From the NCBI RefSeq assembly GCF_003269035.1, contig NZ_QLTK01000020.1, positions 84,857-148,856 of the forward strand: DNA of 64,000 nt, in the 5' to 3' direction. Position numbers and translations under genes: made by a program. Below, piece after piece: positions 53,248-62,547 of this stretch (within the stretch, counting starts at the first letter, position 1; each line of letters starts with the position of its first letter). The notes under the pieces were generated by a model, which worked only from the letters and a program-made list of their open reading frames with translations, was not told the origin of the DNA and did not search any database. The DNA comes from Paraburkholderia bryophila (lineage in GTDB: Bacteria > Pseudomonadota > Gammaproteobacteria > Burkholderiales > Burkholderiaceae).

Positions 53248-54850
53248 GCCGGGCGCAGCAGTGCCCGCCACGCCCGCCGCCGCTACGCCGCATGCCGACG
53301 AACGCGCCAGCGTCAGCGACTGGATCGCGGTGGCCGCCGGCGCGCTCGGTGCGTTGATGGCCACGCTCGACATTTCGATTACGAACTCCGCGCTGCCGCA
53401 AATCCAAGGTGAAATCGGCGCCACCGGCACCGAGGGTACATGGATTTCGACCGGCTATCTGATGTCGGAAATCGTGATGATTCCGCTGGCCGCGTGGCTC
53501 ACGCGCGTGTTCGGCCTGCGCAACTTCCTGCTGACCAACTCGGTGCTGTTCATCGGTTTTTCGATGATGTGCGGCTGGTCGCACACCTTGCCGATGATGA
53601 TCATCGGCCGGATCGGGCAGGGCTTCGCGGGCGGGGCGATGATTCCCACGGCGCAGACTATCATCCGCACGCGGCTGCCGCTTTCACAGATGCCGGTCGG
53701 CATGACCGTGTTCGGCCTGACCGTGTTGCTCGGGCCGCTGTTTGGCCCGGTGGTCGGCGGCTGGCTTGCCGAGAACATCAGCTGGAGTTGGTGCTTCTTT
53801 ATCAACCTGCCGGTCTGTATGGCGCTGATGACTTTGCTGATTGTCGGCCTGCCGTCGGACCGCCCGCATTGGGACTCGTTTTTCAAGGCGGACTGGCTCG
53901 GTATCGTCGGCCTGGCGATCGGCCTCAGTTCGCTCACGGTGGTGCTGGAGAACGGTCAACGCGAGCGCTGGTTCGAATCGTCGATGATCATGACGCTCAC
54001 CTGCGTGTCTCTCTTCGGCATGCTCCTGATCGCCGCCTCGCAAATGACCGCGAAGAAGCCGATCGTGCGTCTGAGCCTGATGCTCAATCCGAACTACGCC
54101 AGCGTGATCGTGATCGTCTCCGCGGTCGGTGCGGCGCTGTATGGCGTGTCGTACCTGCTGCCGCAGTTTCTCGGCATCGTGGCGGGTTACAACGCCGAGC
54201 AGGCCGGCGCGATCATGCTGCTATCCGGATTGCCTGCCTTCCTGATCATGCCGGTGCTGCCGAAGTTATTGGGGAAATTCGATTTTCGGGTGCTCGTGAT
54301 CACCGGGCTCACGTTATACGCGATCAGTTGCATGATCGACATCGACCTGACCGCGCAGAGTGTCGGCCACGATTTCGTGTGGTCGCAACTGATTCGCGGC
54401 ACGGCCCAGATGCTCGCGATGATGCCGCTCAATCAGGCGTCGATGGCGGCCGTGTCGCGTGAGGATTCGGGCGATGCCGCCGGGCTCTACAACATGGCGC
54501 GCAATCTCGGCGGGTCGATTGGCCTCGCGATCATCGGCACCGTGATCGACCGGCGCACGACATTTCATGTGGCCACGATCCGCGAGTCGGTCAGCGCCAA
54601 TTCGCTGATCGGTCAGCAGACGCTGGCAGCCAACGCGGCGAACTGGTTCACGCATACGGGAGATATGGCGTACTCGCAGATGCGTGCGCTCGGCCAGCTC
54701 GGTGCGCAGATCCAGGTGCAGGCCACGGTGATGACCTACTCGGAAACCTTCTATCTGCTCGGTATCGCGCTGCTTGCCTGCATTCCGCTCGCCCTGATGT
54801 TGAAAACGCCGCGCAGGAATGCGCCGCAGCCTTCGTCCGCTGGACACTAA
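53240..54850 (+). CDS. emrB: EmrB-type DHA2 drug:proton antiporter
   Basis: A 536-residue MFS exporter of the 14-helix DHA2 family. LMATLDISITNSALPQI is the family signature in helix 1 (motif D1), and LLGPLFGPVVGGWL is antiporter motif C. It would expel hydrophobic drugs or fatty-acid-like compounds through EmrA and the outer-membrane factor. ATG 53240 overlaps emrA; the longer frame is a shadow. Confidence 0.92.
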   Translation: MAEPGAAVPATPAAATPHADERASVSDWIAVAAGALGALMATLDISITNSALPQIQGEIGATGTEGTWISTGYLMSEIVMIPLAAWLTRVFGLRNFLLTNSVLFIGFSMMCGWSHTLPMMIIGRIGQGFAGGAMIPTAQTIIRTRLPLSQMPVGMTVFGLTVLLGPLFGPVVGGWLAENISWSWCFFINLPVCMALMTLLIVGLPSDRPHWDSFFKADWLGIVGLAIGLSSLTVVLENGQRERWFESSMIMTLTCVSLFGMLLIAASQMTAKKPIVRLSLMLNPNYASVIVIVSAVGAALYGVSYLLPQFLGIVAGYNAEQAGAIMLLSGLPAFLIMPVLPKLLGKFDFRVLVITGLTLYAISCMIDIDLTAQSVGHDFVWSQLIRGTAQMLAMMPLNQASMAAVSREDSGDAAGLYNMARNLGGSIGLAIIGTVIDRRTTFHVATIRESVSANSLIGQQTLAANAANWFTHTGDMAYSQMRALGQLGAQIQVQATVMTYSETFYLLGIALLACIPLALMLKTPRRNAPQPSSAGH

Positions 54851-56331
54851 TGCTCTTCAATCGCCCCATGATGTCCAACCGTCTTACGTGTTTCGCACTC
54901 GCCGCTGTTACGGTGCTGTCCGTCTTGCCGGGCTGCACGGTCGGCCCGGATTATCACGGTGCGCCGCCGGTCGCGCAGGACGCCCGTAGCAGCGCTACGT
55001 TCGTGCGCACGCCGGCTGTCGGCACGACGGCGGCGCCCGCGTCGAACCAGTGGTGGCTCGCCTTCAACGACCCGCAACTGAACGACCTGATCGCCGCCGC
55101 GTTCGCGCACAACCCCGACGTCGATGCCGCGAAGGCACGACTGCGGGAATCGCGCGCACAATTGCAGCAGCAACGGGCCAACGAATTGCCGAAACTCTCC
55201 GGCGATGCCGCGGCGCTGCGCATGCGTGAACCCGACGTGAGCGCGCTGAGCTCGTCGAGCGGCAGCGGCGCGGCTTCGTCGGGAAGAGGGCCGTTGCAGC
55301 TTTACACGGCCGGCTTCGACGCCACGTGGGAAATCGATCTGTTCGGCGGCACGCGGCGCGCGATCGAAGCGGCCTCCGCGGATGCCGAAGCGGTCGACGC
55401 GGATCTCGCGGACACGCGTGTGTCGCTCGCGGCCGAAGTGGCGCAGGCTTACATCGATCTGCGCGACCAGCAGACGCGGCTTGCCCTGGCGCAACGTCAA
55501 GCGGAAACCGAGCAGAAAAGCCTGGCGCTGACGCAGCAGCGCCGGGCGCGCGGCACGGCGGCGGATGTCGACGTCGAGCGTTTGACCACGCAGGTGGAAA
55601 ACACGCGCGGCACGCTGACGCCGCTCGACGCGCAAGTGACCGATTCGCTTGACCGCCTCGCCGTGCTGACCGGCCGCGCGCCTGGCGCGTTGGATGCGCA
55701 GCTTGCGGATGTGCGGCCGTTGCCGGCGCTGCCCGCGACGGTAGCGATCGGCGATCCGTCGACGATGTTGCAGCAGCGGCCCGATATTCGCGCGGCCGAA
55801 CGCCGGCTCGCGTCGAGCAATGCGCAGATCGGCGAACACGTCGCCGATTTTTTCCCGAAGGTGACGTTGCTCGGCGATATCGGTTTTAGTGCGGGCGATC
55901 CTGGGCACCTCGTGCGCAAGAGCAATTTCAGCTGGATCGGTGCGCCGTATCTGCAATGGAATGCGCTCGATTTCGGACGTACGTTGGGCAGTGTGCATGC
56001 GGCCGAGGCGTCGCGCGACGAAGCCGAGGCGCGTTATACGAAGGCGGTGCTCGGCGCGTTGCAGGATGCGAATTCGTCGCTGTCGCGTTATGGGCATCAG
56101 CGTGAACATGTCGTGACGTTGCAGAAGGTGGAGGCGTCCGCGAGTCATTCGGCCGTGTTGATGCGGCAGCGCTATTCGGCTGGGGTGTCGACGTTGATCG
56201 ATCTGCTCGATACGCAGCGGGAAGAATTCACCGCGCAGCAGAATGTCGTGGCGGGGCAGGCGGAGTTGCTGAAGGACTTCGTTTCGCTGCAGAAGAGTCT
56301 TGGGATTGGGTGGGAGTCGCAACGGGGGTAG
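54850..56331 (+). CDS. OprM/NodT-type outer-membrane factor lipoprotein
   Basis: A 493-residue outer-membrane channel. The lipobox is LPGC and the mature N-terminus TVGPDYHGAPP is diagnostic of the NodT/CusC family. YLQWNALDFGR and AEARYTKAVLGALQDANSSL are conserved. It overlaps the emrB stop by one base, completing an EmrAB-OMF tripartite pump. A second ATG at 54871 (MSNRL) could also be the start. Confidence 0.9.
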   Translation: MLFNRPMMSNRLTCFALAAVTVLSVLPGCTVGPDYHGAPPVAQDARSSATFVRTPAVGTTAAPASNQWWLAFNDPQLNDLIAAAFAHNPDVDAAKARLRESRAQLQQQRANELPKLSGDAAALRMREPDVSALSSSSGSGAASSGRGPLQLYTAGFDATWEIDLFGGTRRAIEAASADAEAVDADLADTRVSLAAEVAQAYIDLRDQQTRLALAQRQAETEQKSLALTQQRRARGTAADVDVERLTTQVENTRGTLTPLDAQVTDSLDRLAVLTGRAPGALDAQLADVRPLPALPATVAIGDPSTMLQQRPDIRAAERRLASSNAQIGEHVADFFPKVTLLGDIGFSAGDPGHLVRKSNFSWIGAPYLQWNALDFGRTLGSVHAAEASRDEAEARYTKAVLGALQDANSSLSRYGHQREHVVTLQKVEASASHSAVLMRQRYSAGVSTLIDLLDTQREEFTAQQNVVAGQAELLKDFVSLQKSLGIGWESQRG

Positions 56332-56419
56332 GGCGCGATTCTCCGAAAAAACATGCTGGGTCTTGAGCGATTCGATTGATGGGGTACGCTTGCGTTTTGA
56401 CCAGCGTGAGTTTTCATCG

Positions 56420-57175
56420 ATGAACCTGAAGAACAGAGTCGCCATCGTCACCGGCGCGCAACGCGGTATCGGCTATGCAATCGCGAGGCGTTACATCGAC
56501 GAAGGCGCCCATGTCGTGCTCGCGGATGTGAATGATGCTCATGACCAGTTGTCGGGTTTGAACGGCGCGCGAGGTACCGCCAGCTTCGTGAAGACGGACG
56601 TGAGCCACGACTCGCAGGTCCGTGCGCTGGTCAGTAGGACGCTCGAACTGCATGGCCGGGTCGATATCCTCGTGAATAACGCGGGCATCGAATTCGCCAG
56701 GACCGTTGTGACCACAACGGAAGACGAGTGGGACCGCTTGATGGCGGTCAATCTCAAGGGTGTGTTTCTCTGCTCGCGCGCCGTGATTCCCGTCATGCAG
56801 CAGCAGGGCAGCGGTGTGATTATCAACGTGGCGTCCGAACTGGGGCTCGTCGGCGAAGCGGGTGTCGCGGCCTACTGTGCGTCGAAGGGTGGGGTCGTGA
56901 TGCTCAGCAAGGCGATGGCTATCGATCATGGGCCGCAGGGTATCCGGGTGAATTGTCTGTGCCCGGGGCCGGTCGCGACGCAATTGCTCGAAGACGTTTT
57001 TGCCAGCAGCGACGATCCCGACGGCATGCGTCGAACCTTCGAAAGTCAGACGGTACTCAAGCGCCTTGGACGACCGGAAGACATTGCGGCCGCCGCCGCG
57101 TTTCTCGCTTCCGACGACGCCGCTTTCGTGGCGGGCAGCGATCTTGTAGTAGATGGGGGATGGACCGCGCGGTAG
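56420..57175 (+). CDS. SDR family oxidoreductase
   Basis: A 251-residue classical short-chain dehydrogenase. TGAQRGIG (residues 11-18) binds NAD(P), NNAG follows, and the catalytic Ser (NVASELG) and YCASK are in place. The tail VAGSDLVVDGGWTAR is typical. The substrate is unknown. It points away from the OMF gene and converges on the hydroxyproline enzyme gene, 76 nt away. Confidence 0.88.
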   Translation: MNLKNRVAIVTGAQRGIGYAIARRYIDEGAHVVLADVNDAHDQLSGLNGARGTASFVKTDVSHDSQVRALVSRTLELHGRVDILVNNAGIEFARTVVTTTEDEWDRLMAVNLKGVFLCSRAVIPVMQQQGSGVIINVASELGLVGEAGVAAYCASKGGVVMLSKAMAIDHGPQGIRVNCLCPGPVATQLLEDVFASSDDPDGMRRTFESQTVLKRLGRPEDIAAAAAFLASDDAAFVAGSDLVVDGGWTAR

Positions 57176-57251
57176 CGTCAGTGTTGTCCGCGACGCAGTA
57201 TCTTGGGGGATGACGGTCCGCGTCCAACCCGGTACCTCTGCTGCAATCGAT

Positions 57252-58259
57252 CTACCGAACAAGGAACCCGTACGTGAGCGGATCTCGCTCGTCCACTATC
57301 CAGTTCGCGAAGCCGCACACGAAAGCCTTGCCTTCGACTTCGGGAATGACAGCCCTGAAATCACCCACGGTCGTCTCGCCCAGCACGCGGCCTTTGAACA
57401 CAGTACCGATGATGGATTCATTGACGAGCGTCTCATCCTTTCCCAACTGGCCACGCAGATAGAGCTGGGCAACACGGCCACCGGTACCGGAACCGGTTGG
57501 CGAGCGGTCCACTTCACGGTCCGCGAAAACGCAGCAATTCGCTTGGGTCGAACCGGCATGCCGGGGCGCGTTGGCAATGATGGTCCCGTAGATATGATTG
57601 ATCTCCGGGATATGGGGATGCTCGACAGGGAACGCGGCGTTGGCGGCCGCCTTTACCTCGGCACCAAAGCGGATGAGTTCTTCCACCGACGACTCGCGAA
57701 CTTCGAGTCCGTGCGGGTCGCCATCGGTGTAGAAGTAGAATGCGCCACCGAACGCAATATCGCCCGTCACCTTCCCGAATGAAGGCGTATCCACCGTGAC
57801 GTCTTGTTTCCAGATGAACGACGGCACGTTGACGAAGCGTACGTTGCCCGCATGCTCGCCGTCCCACTGCACGAACGCTTCGATGAACCCGCACGGCGCG
57901 TCGATTCCCACGCGCGTTTCGGGTACCTGACGCTGTACCCAGCCCAACTCGACTGCCGCCGTCGAAAGAGCAATGACACCGTGGCCGCAGTGGTCGCTGT
58001 AGCCTTCGTTGTGAAGGAAGATGATCCCGAAGTCGGCATTCGGGCTAACCGGTTCCGTCAGATACCCGCCGTACATGTCGGCATGGCCGCGCGGTTCGAA
58101 CATCAGCGCGCGGCGAATGTCGTCGGCGTTCTCTTTCAACCAGGCGCGCCGCTTGACGATCGTGTCGCCAGGCAGCCGCGGCAGACCGCTGGTGACGATG
58201 CGAAAGGCTTCGCCGCCGGTGTGGACTTCGACAGTCGAGAGGGTGCGGGAAATTTTCAT
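57252..58259 (-). CDS. Probable trans-3-hydroxy-L-proline dehydratase (proline racemase family)
   Basis: A 335-residue member of the proline racemase family. The first catalytic residue Cys91 is present in SDHCGHG, but the second, normally Cys in DRSPCG, is Thr255 in DRSPTGSGTGG. In characterised relatives this Cys/Thr pair marks trans-3-hydroxy-L-proline dehydratase, not an epimerase. It would open a route from collagen-type hydroxyproline to proline. A solute-binding gene follows upstream on the same strand and may supply the substrate. Confidence 0.88.
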   Translation of the reverse strand: MKISRTLSTVEVHTGGEAFRIVTSGLPRLPGDTIVKRRAWLKENADDIRRALMFEPRGHADMYGGYLTEPVSPNADFGIIFLHNEGYSDHCGHGVIALSTAAVELGWVQRQVPETRVGIDAPCGFIEAFVQWDGEHAGNVRFVNVPSFIWKQDVTVDTPSFGKVTGDIAFGGAFYFYTDGDPHGLEVRESSVEELIRFGAEVKAAANAAFPVEHPHIPEINHIYGTIIANAPRHAGSTQANCCVFADREVDRSPTGSGTGGRVAQLYLRGQLGKDETLVNESIIGTVFKGRVLGETTVGDFRAVIPEVEGKAFVCGFANWIVDERDPLTYGFLVR

Positions 58260-58292
58260 GTGTGCCTGGTGAGGTCAGTGGGGCGATTGCAC

Positions 58293-59414
58293 TTACTGTC
58301 CGTACGGAACCGGCAGACCGCTCTTGATGACATATACGGTAGTCGGTGCGCCCTTGAGGTCGCCGTATTCGTCGAACGAGTAAGTGCCGGCAACGCCCTT
58401 GTAGTTTTCCTTGGCCAGTTGAGCGATGAGTTTCGCCTTGTCGGTGGTCGTGCCCGCCTTCACCATTGCATCAGCCAGCAACTTCACGCCGTCGTAGTAA
58501 CTGACGGCGTAGACCTGCGTATCGATGTTGTAGGCGGCCTTGTATTTCTGCAAGAACTCGCGGCCGGCCGCCGTCTTGTCGAGCGCAATGCCGCCCTGGG
58601 CGCAATACACGATTGAAGCCGCGTCGCCCGCCACCTTGCCCATGTCCGCCGAGCAGATGCCGTCGCCGCCAAGCAGCTTCGCCCGCAGGCCGCGCTGGCG
58701 CATCTGTTTGGCCATCGGCGCACCCTGTGCCGCGTAGCCACCGAAGAAAATCACGTCTGGATTCTTGGCCTTGATGGTGGTGAGAATGCCGAGGAAATCG
58801 GTCGCTGTGGAGTTGGTGAACTCCTGATCGACAACCTGGATGCCGTTTGCCTTGGCCACCTTGATGAACTGTTCGGCGACGCCTTGACCATACGCTGTGC
58901 GGTCATCGATGACCGCCGCGGTTTTGGCTTTCAGCGTCTTCGCCGCGAACTGACCCATCGTGCCGCCGAGTTGCTCATCGCTGGCACCGATACGGAAAAT
59001 ATTCTTGAAGCCCTGTTTCGTCAGGGCAGGGTTGGACGCGACGGGTAGCATCGGCACACCACCCGTATTGAAGACGCGTGACGCAGGAATAGCGACGCCG
59101 GAGTTGTACGGTCCGACCACCGCGACGACGCCACTGTCGACCAGTTTCTGCGCGACCTGCACGCCGATTTTCGGATCAGCCTGGTCGTCTTCCGAATCGA
59201 GTTTGAAGGTGACTTTCTGACCGGCAACCGTGACACCCGTTTTGTTCAGCTCTTCGATCGCGAGACGTGCGCCGTTCTCGTTGTCTTTGCCGTTTGGCGA
59301 CTGCGGCCCGGTAAGCGGAGCCGAGTGACCGATGGTGACGACGACCTGCGCGTTGGCGGACAGCGTAAATCCAGCGGCCGTGACGGCGACCGCGATTGTG
59401 GCGAGACGGCGCAT
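58293..59414 (-). CDS. Branched-chain amino-acid-type ABC substrate-binding protein
   Basis: A 373-residue LivJ/LivK-family periplasmic protein with signal peptide (to about residue 22, LSANAQ). IGHSAPLTGPQSPNGKDNENG and VAVVGPYNSGVAIPASRVF are conserved ligand-binding segments. GGGAG precedes the start at 59414. It ends 33 nt before the hydroxyproline dehydratase gene, so the true ligand may be hydroxyproline or another amino acid. No permease genes adjoin it. Confidence 0.9.
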   Translation of the reverse strand: MRRLATIAVAVTAAGFTLSANAQVVVTIGHSAPLTGPQSPNGKDNENGARLAIEELNKTGVTVAGQKVTFKLDSEDDQADPKIGVQVAQKLVDSGVVAVVGPYNSGVAIPASRVFNTGGVPMLPVASNPALTKQGFKNIFRIGASDEQLGGTMGQFAAKTLKAKTAAVIDDRTAYGQGVAEQFIKVAKANGIQVVDQEFTNSTATDFLGILTTIKAKNPDVIFFGGYAAQGAPMAKQMRQRGLRAKLLGGDGICSADMGKVAGDAASIVYCAQGGIALDKTAAGREFLQKYKAAYNIDTQVYAVSYYDGVKLLADAMVKAGTTTDKAKLIAQLAKENYKGVAGTYSFDEYGDLKGAPTTVYVIKSGLPVPYGQ

Positions 59415-59628
59415 ACGAACTCCCGGTGAGCTAAGAGGAGGCCAGACCATTCCAGTCTGGCCGGCTGACGATGTGACCTAGAGAATGTAGGGGCGCTGCG
59501 GGTATCGGGATAGTCGGGTTAACGGTCGGCCAGCCCCTGATGCGTGACACGGTACGGGTTTCCCGGGCGTCGATATTACGGGTGACCAAGGTAGTCGTTC
59601 GGCTCATTCGGCTCACGACCTGGCGCAA

Positions 59629-60081
59629 TCATTCCGCAATGCGTTTGAAACTGGCGTAGTAATCGACGGTGTAATAGCAGTCGCCGATCTGCTTACGCGA
59701 TCCACCGCATACGATGCGGCGTTGCCCGCGGTCCGTCGAGCCTGGCGTGCGAACTGTGTATGTGTGGTAATAGCCGCGCGGATGCGGCGGCAGTAATGCC
59801 GCGCTGTTACGGAACAGGACCCCGTCCTCGCCAAACGGGTAGGGACCGCCCGCTTTGATCAGACGCAATGTTTCGACCGCTTCCGCAGGCAATTGCGCCT
59901 TGGTGACGGTGGCTTGCGCGCCCGACGCGGCGGCTGTGTCGCTCGCGGATTGCCCAGGCTGAACCGGCGCCGGACTCGCGGATGCAGCCGCATCCGGAGT
60001 AGCGTTTCGCGATCCGTCCTTGCCGCATCCGCCGAGGATCGCGCTCAAGACGAGGATGCAGGAGAAAGCCCACGCTAGCAT
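59629..60081 (-). CDS. Barnase/RNase Sa-family lipoprotein lacking catalytic residues
   Basis: A 150-residue secreted protein with lipobox LGGC (Cys19) and a low-complexity Ala/Ser/Pro linker. Residues about 64-148 align by eye with microbial guanyl-specific ribonucleases (LPAEAVETLRLIKAGGPYPF, RGYYHTYTVRTPG, RGQRRIVCGG, YYASF). The catalytic Glu of YYHEYTV is Thr107 and the catalytic His of DHYATF is Tyr141, while Arg residues are kept. It is probably not an active RNase; an RNA-binding or decayed role is possible. Confidence 0.75.
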   Translation of the reverse strand: MLAWAFSCILVLSAILGGCGKDGSRNATPDAAASASPAPVQPGQSASDTAAASGAQATVTKAQLPAEAVETLRLIKAGGPYPFGEDGVLFRNSAALLPPHPRGYYHTYTVRTPGSTDRGQRRIVCGGSRKQIGDCYYTVDYYASFKRIAE

Positions 60082-60349
60082 GACGAAACGGTTGTCTCCG
60101 GGTTGCCCAGCATTCGACGACCATCAACCATTTGAGGGTACCGCCAACAGCGGAGTGAATCAACGTTCGGGAGCAGGCCATGCCTCGTTGAGTCGCACCG
60201 GGTGTCACGGAATGCGGCCCGTACGGTCTTGTGCAATGTCCGGTCACAGCTATTCGTCTTCGGTCACAGCCTGGCTGTCGGGTTAGCGTAGCACCACTCA
60301 CGTTGGATTGAACCAGCGACTAGCTACGCCGAAAAACATTTCATCTACC
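60082..60349. other. Gene-free stretch, possible insertion-element debris
   Basis: About 270 nt upstream of the RNase-like gene. Open frames here have no codon bias and I do not support them. It contains the 10-bp direct repeat at 60241-60270. Confidence 0.4.
60241..60270. repeat. 10-bp direct repeat with 20-nt period
   Basis: CGGTCACAGC occurs at 60241-60250 and again at 60261-60270. Such spaced repeats resemble the multiple terminal repeats of some insertion sequences, or could be a regulator site. Confidence 0.35.
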
Positions 60350-60600
60350 TCATTCTCCGAATAGGCAGTCACTAATTGCGCGTACCTCTTGTAAAGACCG
60401 GAAAAGCCTGTCGAGAGCCAATTTGACATCGTGCTTGCGCACCAAGGGAAGTTGTTCTCTCCATGCAGCATCCACCAGCAAATCTGGGCGTTTCGCGAAT
60501 CGCTTCAAAGGATTGCGTTCGTCCCATACAAGATGCTCCCGAACGGATGTCAGGTTGGGAAGCGTGCTGTATTGATCGAGGTACCGTCGCCTTTGACCTA
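60350..60600 (-). pseudogene. 3' fragment of an unrecognised gene
   Basis: An open frame on the minus strand ends at a TGA at 60350-60352 and lacks a good start codon. Its translation (for example HLVWDERNPLKRFAKRPDLL and QLPLVRKHDVKLALDRL) looks protein-like. It runs rightward into the end of the TetR gene in another frame, so the 5' part seems replaced. No family is recognised. Confidence 0.35.
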
Positions 60601-61233
60601 TTCCGCCGGCAAGGCCGCCACAAAGGCTAGTACCATCAGTACCACTGCGTCTTCCACTTCCTGAACCGGAGGCGGGTCCGCGCTCGCAGCCAAGGCCCGC
60701 AGTACACCAGCGATAGAGTGGGTGAGCGTGAAGGCTTGCGCTAGCGTCAGGCGCCGCGGTGCCAGGCCGGGCGCCGATACGCCCTCCGTGGTGAAGAGCT
60801 GCGTCAGCCCCTGCAGCAACGGCGAGGTCTTCCCGCCCGTACCCTGTGTCAGCGCATATTCAATCAGCAGGCGATGGACGCGGCTGCGACCACCGTAGGC
60901 GCCGATCACAGTCCGCACCACCTGACGGATGCGCTCGCCGGGCTGAGCGGGCGTGGCGCTCTGGAGCGTGGCCATCACCTGCTCGGCCATCGAGCCTAGC
61001 TCGCGCGCCACCAGCGCATCCAGCAAGGCGTGCTTGTCCTTGAAGTACTGGTAGAGCGTGCCGATGCTCACGCCGGTCCTGGCGGCCACCGCATTCGTGG
61101 TCAGCGCAGCGATTTCGCCCTGGTCCAGCAACTGCATGGCAGCTTCCAACATGAGTCCAACCTTGAACTGGGACCGCGCCTGGCGCGGACTTCGTCGCTC
61201 AAGTTGTTGATTCGATGTATGTTTTTTCGTCAT
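60598..61233 (-). CDS. TetR-family regulator
   Basis: A 211-residue repressor with helix-turn-helix TTNAVAARTGVSIGTLYQYF. The start at 61233 (MTKKHTSNQQ) leaves only 75 nt to the divergent hydrolase gene, which it probably controls. The ligand domain gives no hint of the inducer. Confidence 0.86.
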   Translation of the reverse strand: MTKKHTSNQQLERRSPRQARSQFKVGLMLEAAMQLLDQGEIAALTTNAVAARTGVSIGTLYQYFKDKHALLDALVARELGSMAEQVMATLQSATPAQPGERIRQVVRTVIGAYGGRSRVHRLLIEYALTQGTGGKTSPLLQGLTQLFTTEGVSAPGLAPRRLTLAQAFTLTHSIAGVLRALAASADPPPVQEVEDAVVLMVLAFVAALPAE

Positions 61234-61266
61234 TGTGGGCTTTCGAAAAGGCGAGTTCCGAAACAT

Positions 61267-61286
61267 GAATATAGCTCATATTATTC
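61267..61286. promoter_or_regulatory. Candidate operator between tetR-like and hydrolase genes
   Basis: In the 75-nt divergent gap, AATAT (61268-61272) and ATATT (61278-61282) form an inverted repeat, extended by GAATA at 61267-61271 and TATTC at 61282-61286. The arms are short and AT-rich. Confidence 0.35.
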
Positions 61287-61308
61287 TCGTGTCTTAACGG
61301 AGATCGCC

Positions 61309-62544
61309 ATGGAACGCAACGCAGACAACCTCGGCACAGCCCCTGCCGCAAAGGTCGCCAACGCCCCTCGGCCAGACCAGCGTCTGGCCCGCAAGTACCG
61401 CTTCGACGATCCGGACATGGACCTTTTCTTCATGGCCGCGTTGAGCTGGGGCCCGGCCGGTGGGTTAGACATCGGCCAGGCCCACTACATCGCGTCCAGC
61501 ATCGTCGACGGCGATGCCGACAGTTGGGAGCAGTCCTTCACCGCCTATGGCAACTTGCAGAACCAGCAGGCTGAAGCATGGTCCGCCCGCGGCCGCCGCC
61601 GTGCCGCCGGCGAGGCTCGCCTCAAGGCCTTCGCCAGCTACCGCTCAGCCTGGCAATTTTCCGCTCCGACCAGCGCGACCTTCGCTGCGCTCTATCAGCA
61701 GCACCAGGCCGCATTCGTCACCGCCATGGCCGAGCTGCGCCTGCCCGCCACTTTCTTCACCACACCCTGGGAGGGCAAGGCGCTGCCGGGCGTGTTCCTG
61801 CAAAACGCCAATCCCGACGCACCGGTGGCCCTCGTGATCGGCGGCGCCGACACCTGCTTCGAAGACCTGTTCCTCTCGCTCGGCCGCGGCATCCTCGAGC
61901 GTGGCTATTCGGTCGCCATCGTCGATCTGCCGGGTCAGGGCAACACCGCACTGCAAGGCCTGTGTTGGGAAACCGAACCCGAGCGCCCGATCGCCGCCGT
62001 GATGGACGTGCTGGTGCAGCGCTTCGGCGCACAGCCTGGCCGCATCGCGCTGATCGGCATGAGTCTCGGGGGCTACTTCGTGACCCGAGCCGCTGGCCAT
62101 GAGACTCGTCTGGCCACCGTGATCGCCAGTACCCCCTTTCCCGCGCCAGGTCAGCTGTTTGCTGCCAGCGTGCGCTCGGCCATCGCCGCGCTCGGCACGC
62201 AAGTGCCGACAGCGTCCTCCATCCGCAGCCGCCAGGTGGCTTTGTGGAAAGCCGGCGTGAAGATGCCGCAGGAGCTCATCGAGCGTTGGGGGCCCGCGGT
62301 GGCCGATCCCGAGCGCGTGACCGTGCCATTTCTCTCCGTTCTTGGCGGTGGCGACTCGCCGATGTTCGCCGCACAGGCGCGCGACTGGCACGAGCGCATC
62401 CGTTCAACGCGCAAGGAATTCGTCTACCTCGACGCCGCCACCGGGGCCGACGGTCACTGCCAGGTCAACGCCCGCCTGCGCATGGTGCAGGAAGCTACCG
62501 GCTGGATGGATGAGATCTTCAATGCTCCGACCCGGGAAGCTTGA
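61309..62544 (+). CDS. Alpha/beta hydrolase, FrsA/DUF1100-like
   Basis: A 411-residue serine hydrolase. The nucleophile elbow is GMSLGG, preceded by an N-terminal helical cap domain; the likely acid is in FLSVLGGGDSPMF and the His in GADGHCQVNARL. GGAG lies before ATG 61309. The layout resembles FrsA and the C-C bond hydrolases of nicotine breakdown (2,6-dihydroxypseudooxynicotine hydrolase type), so an aromatic ketone or ester substrate is possible. Divergence from a TetR gene suggests inducible expression, and the pair may be acquired. Confidence 0.86.
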   Translation: MERNADNLGTAPAAKVANAPRPDQRLARKYRFDDPDMDLFFMAALSWGPAGGLDIGQAHYIASSIVDGDADSWEQSFTAYGNLQNQQAEAWSARGRRRAAGEARLKAFASYRSAWQFSAPTSATFAALYQQHQAAFVTAMAELRLPATFFTTPWEGKALPGVFLQNANPDAPVALVIGGADTCFEDLFLSLGRGILERGYSVAIVDLPGQGNTALQGLCWETEPERPIAAVMDVLVQRFGAQPGRIALIGMSLGGYFVTRAAGHETRLATVIASTPFPAPGQLFAASVRSAIAALGTQVPTASSIRSRQVALWKAGVKMPQELIERWGPAVADPERVTVPFLSVLGGGDSPMFAAQARDWHERIRSTRKEFVYLDAATGADGHCQVNARLRMVQEATGWMDEIFNAPTREA

Positions 62545-62547
62545 GCC

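Noticed and set aside
60372..60623. 83-residue minus-strand ORF
   Set aside because: Cys/Arg/Ser-rich and without bias; a different frame in the same place reads more like protein.
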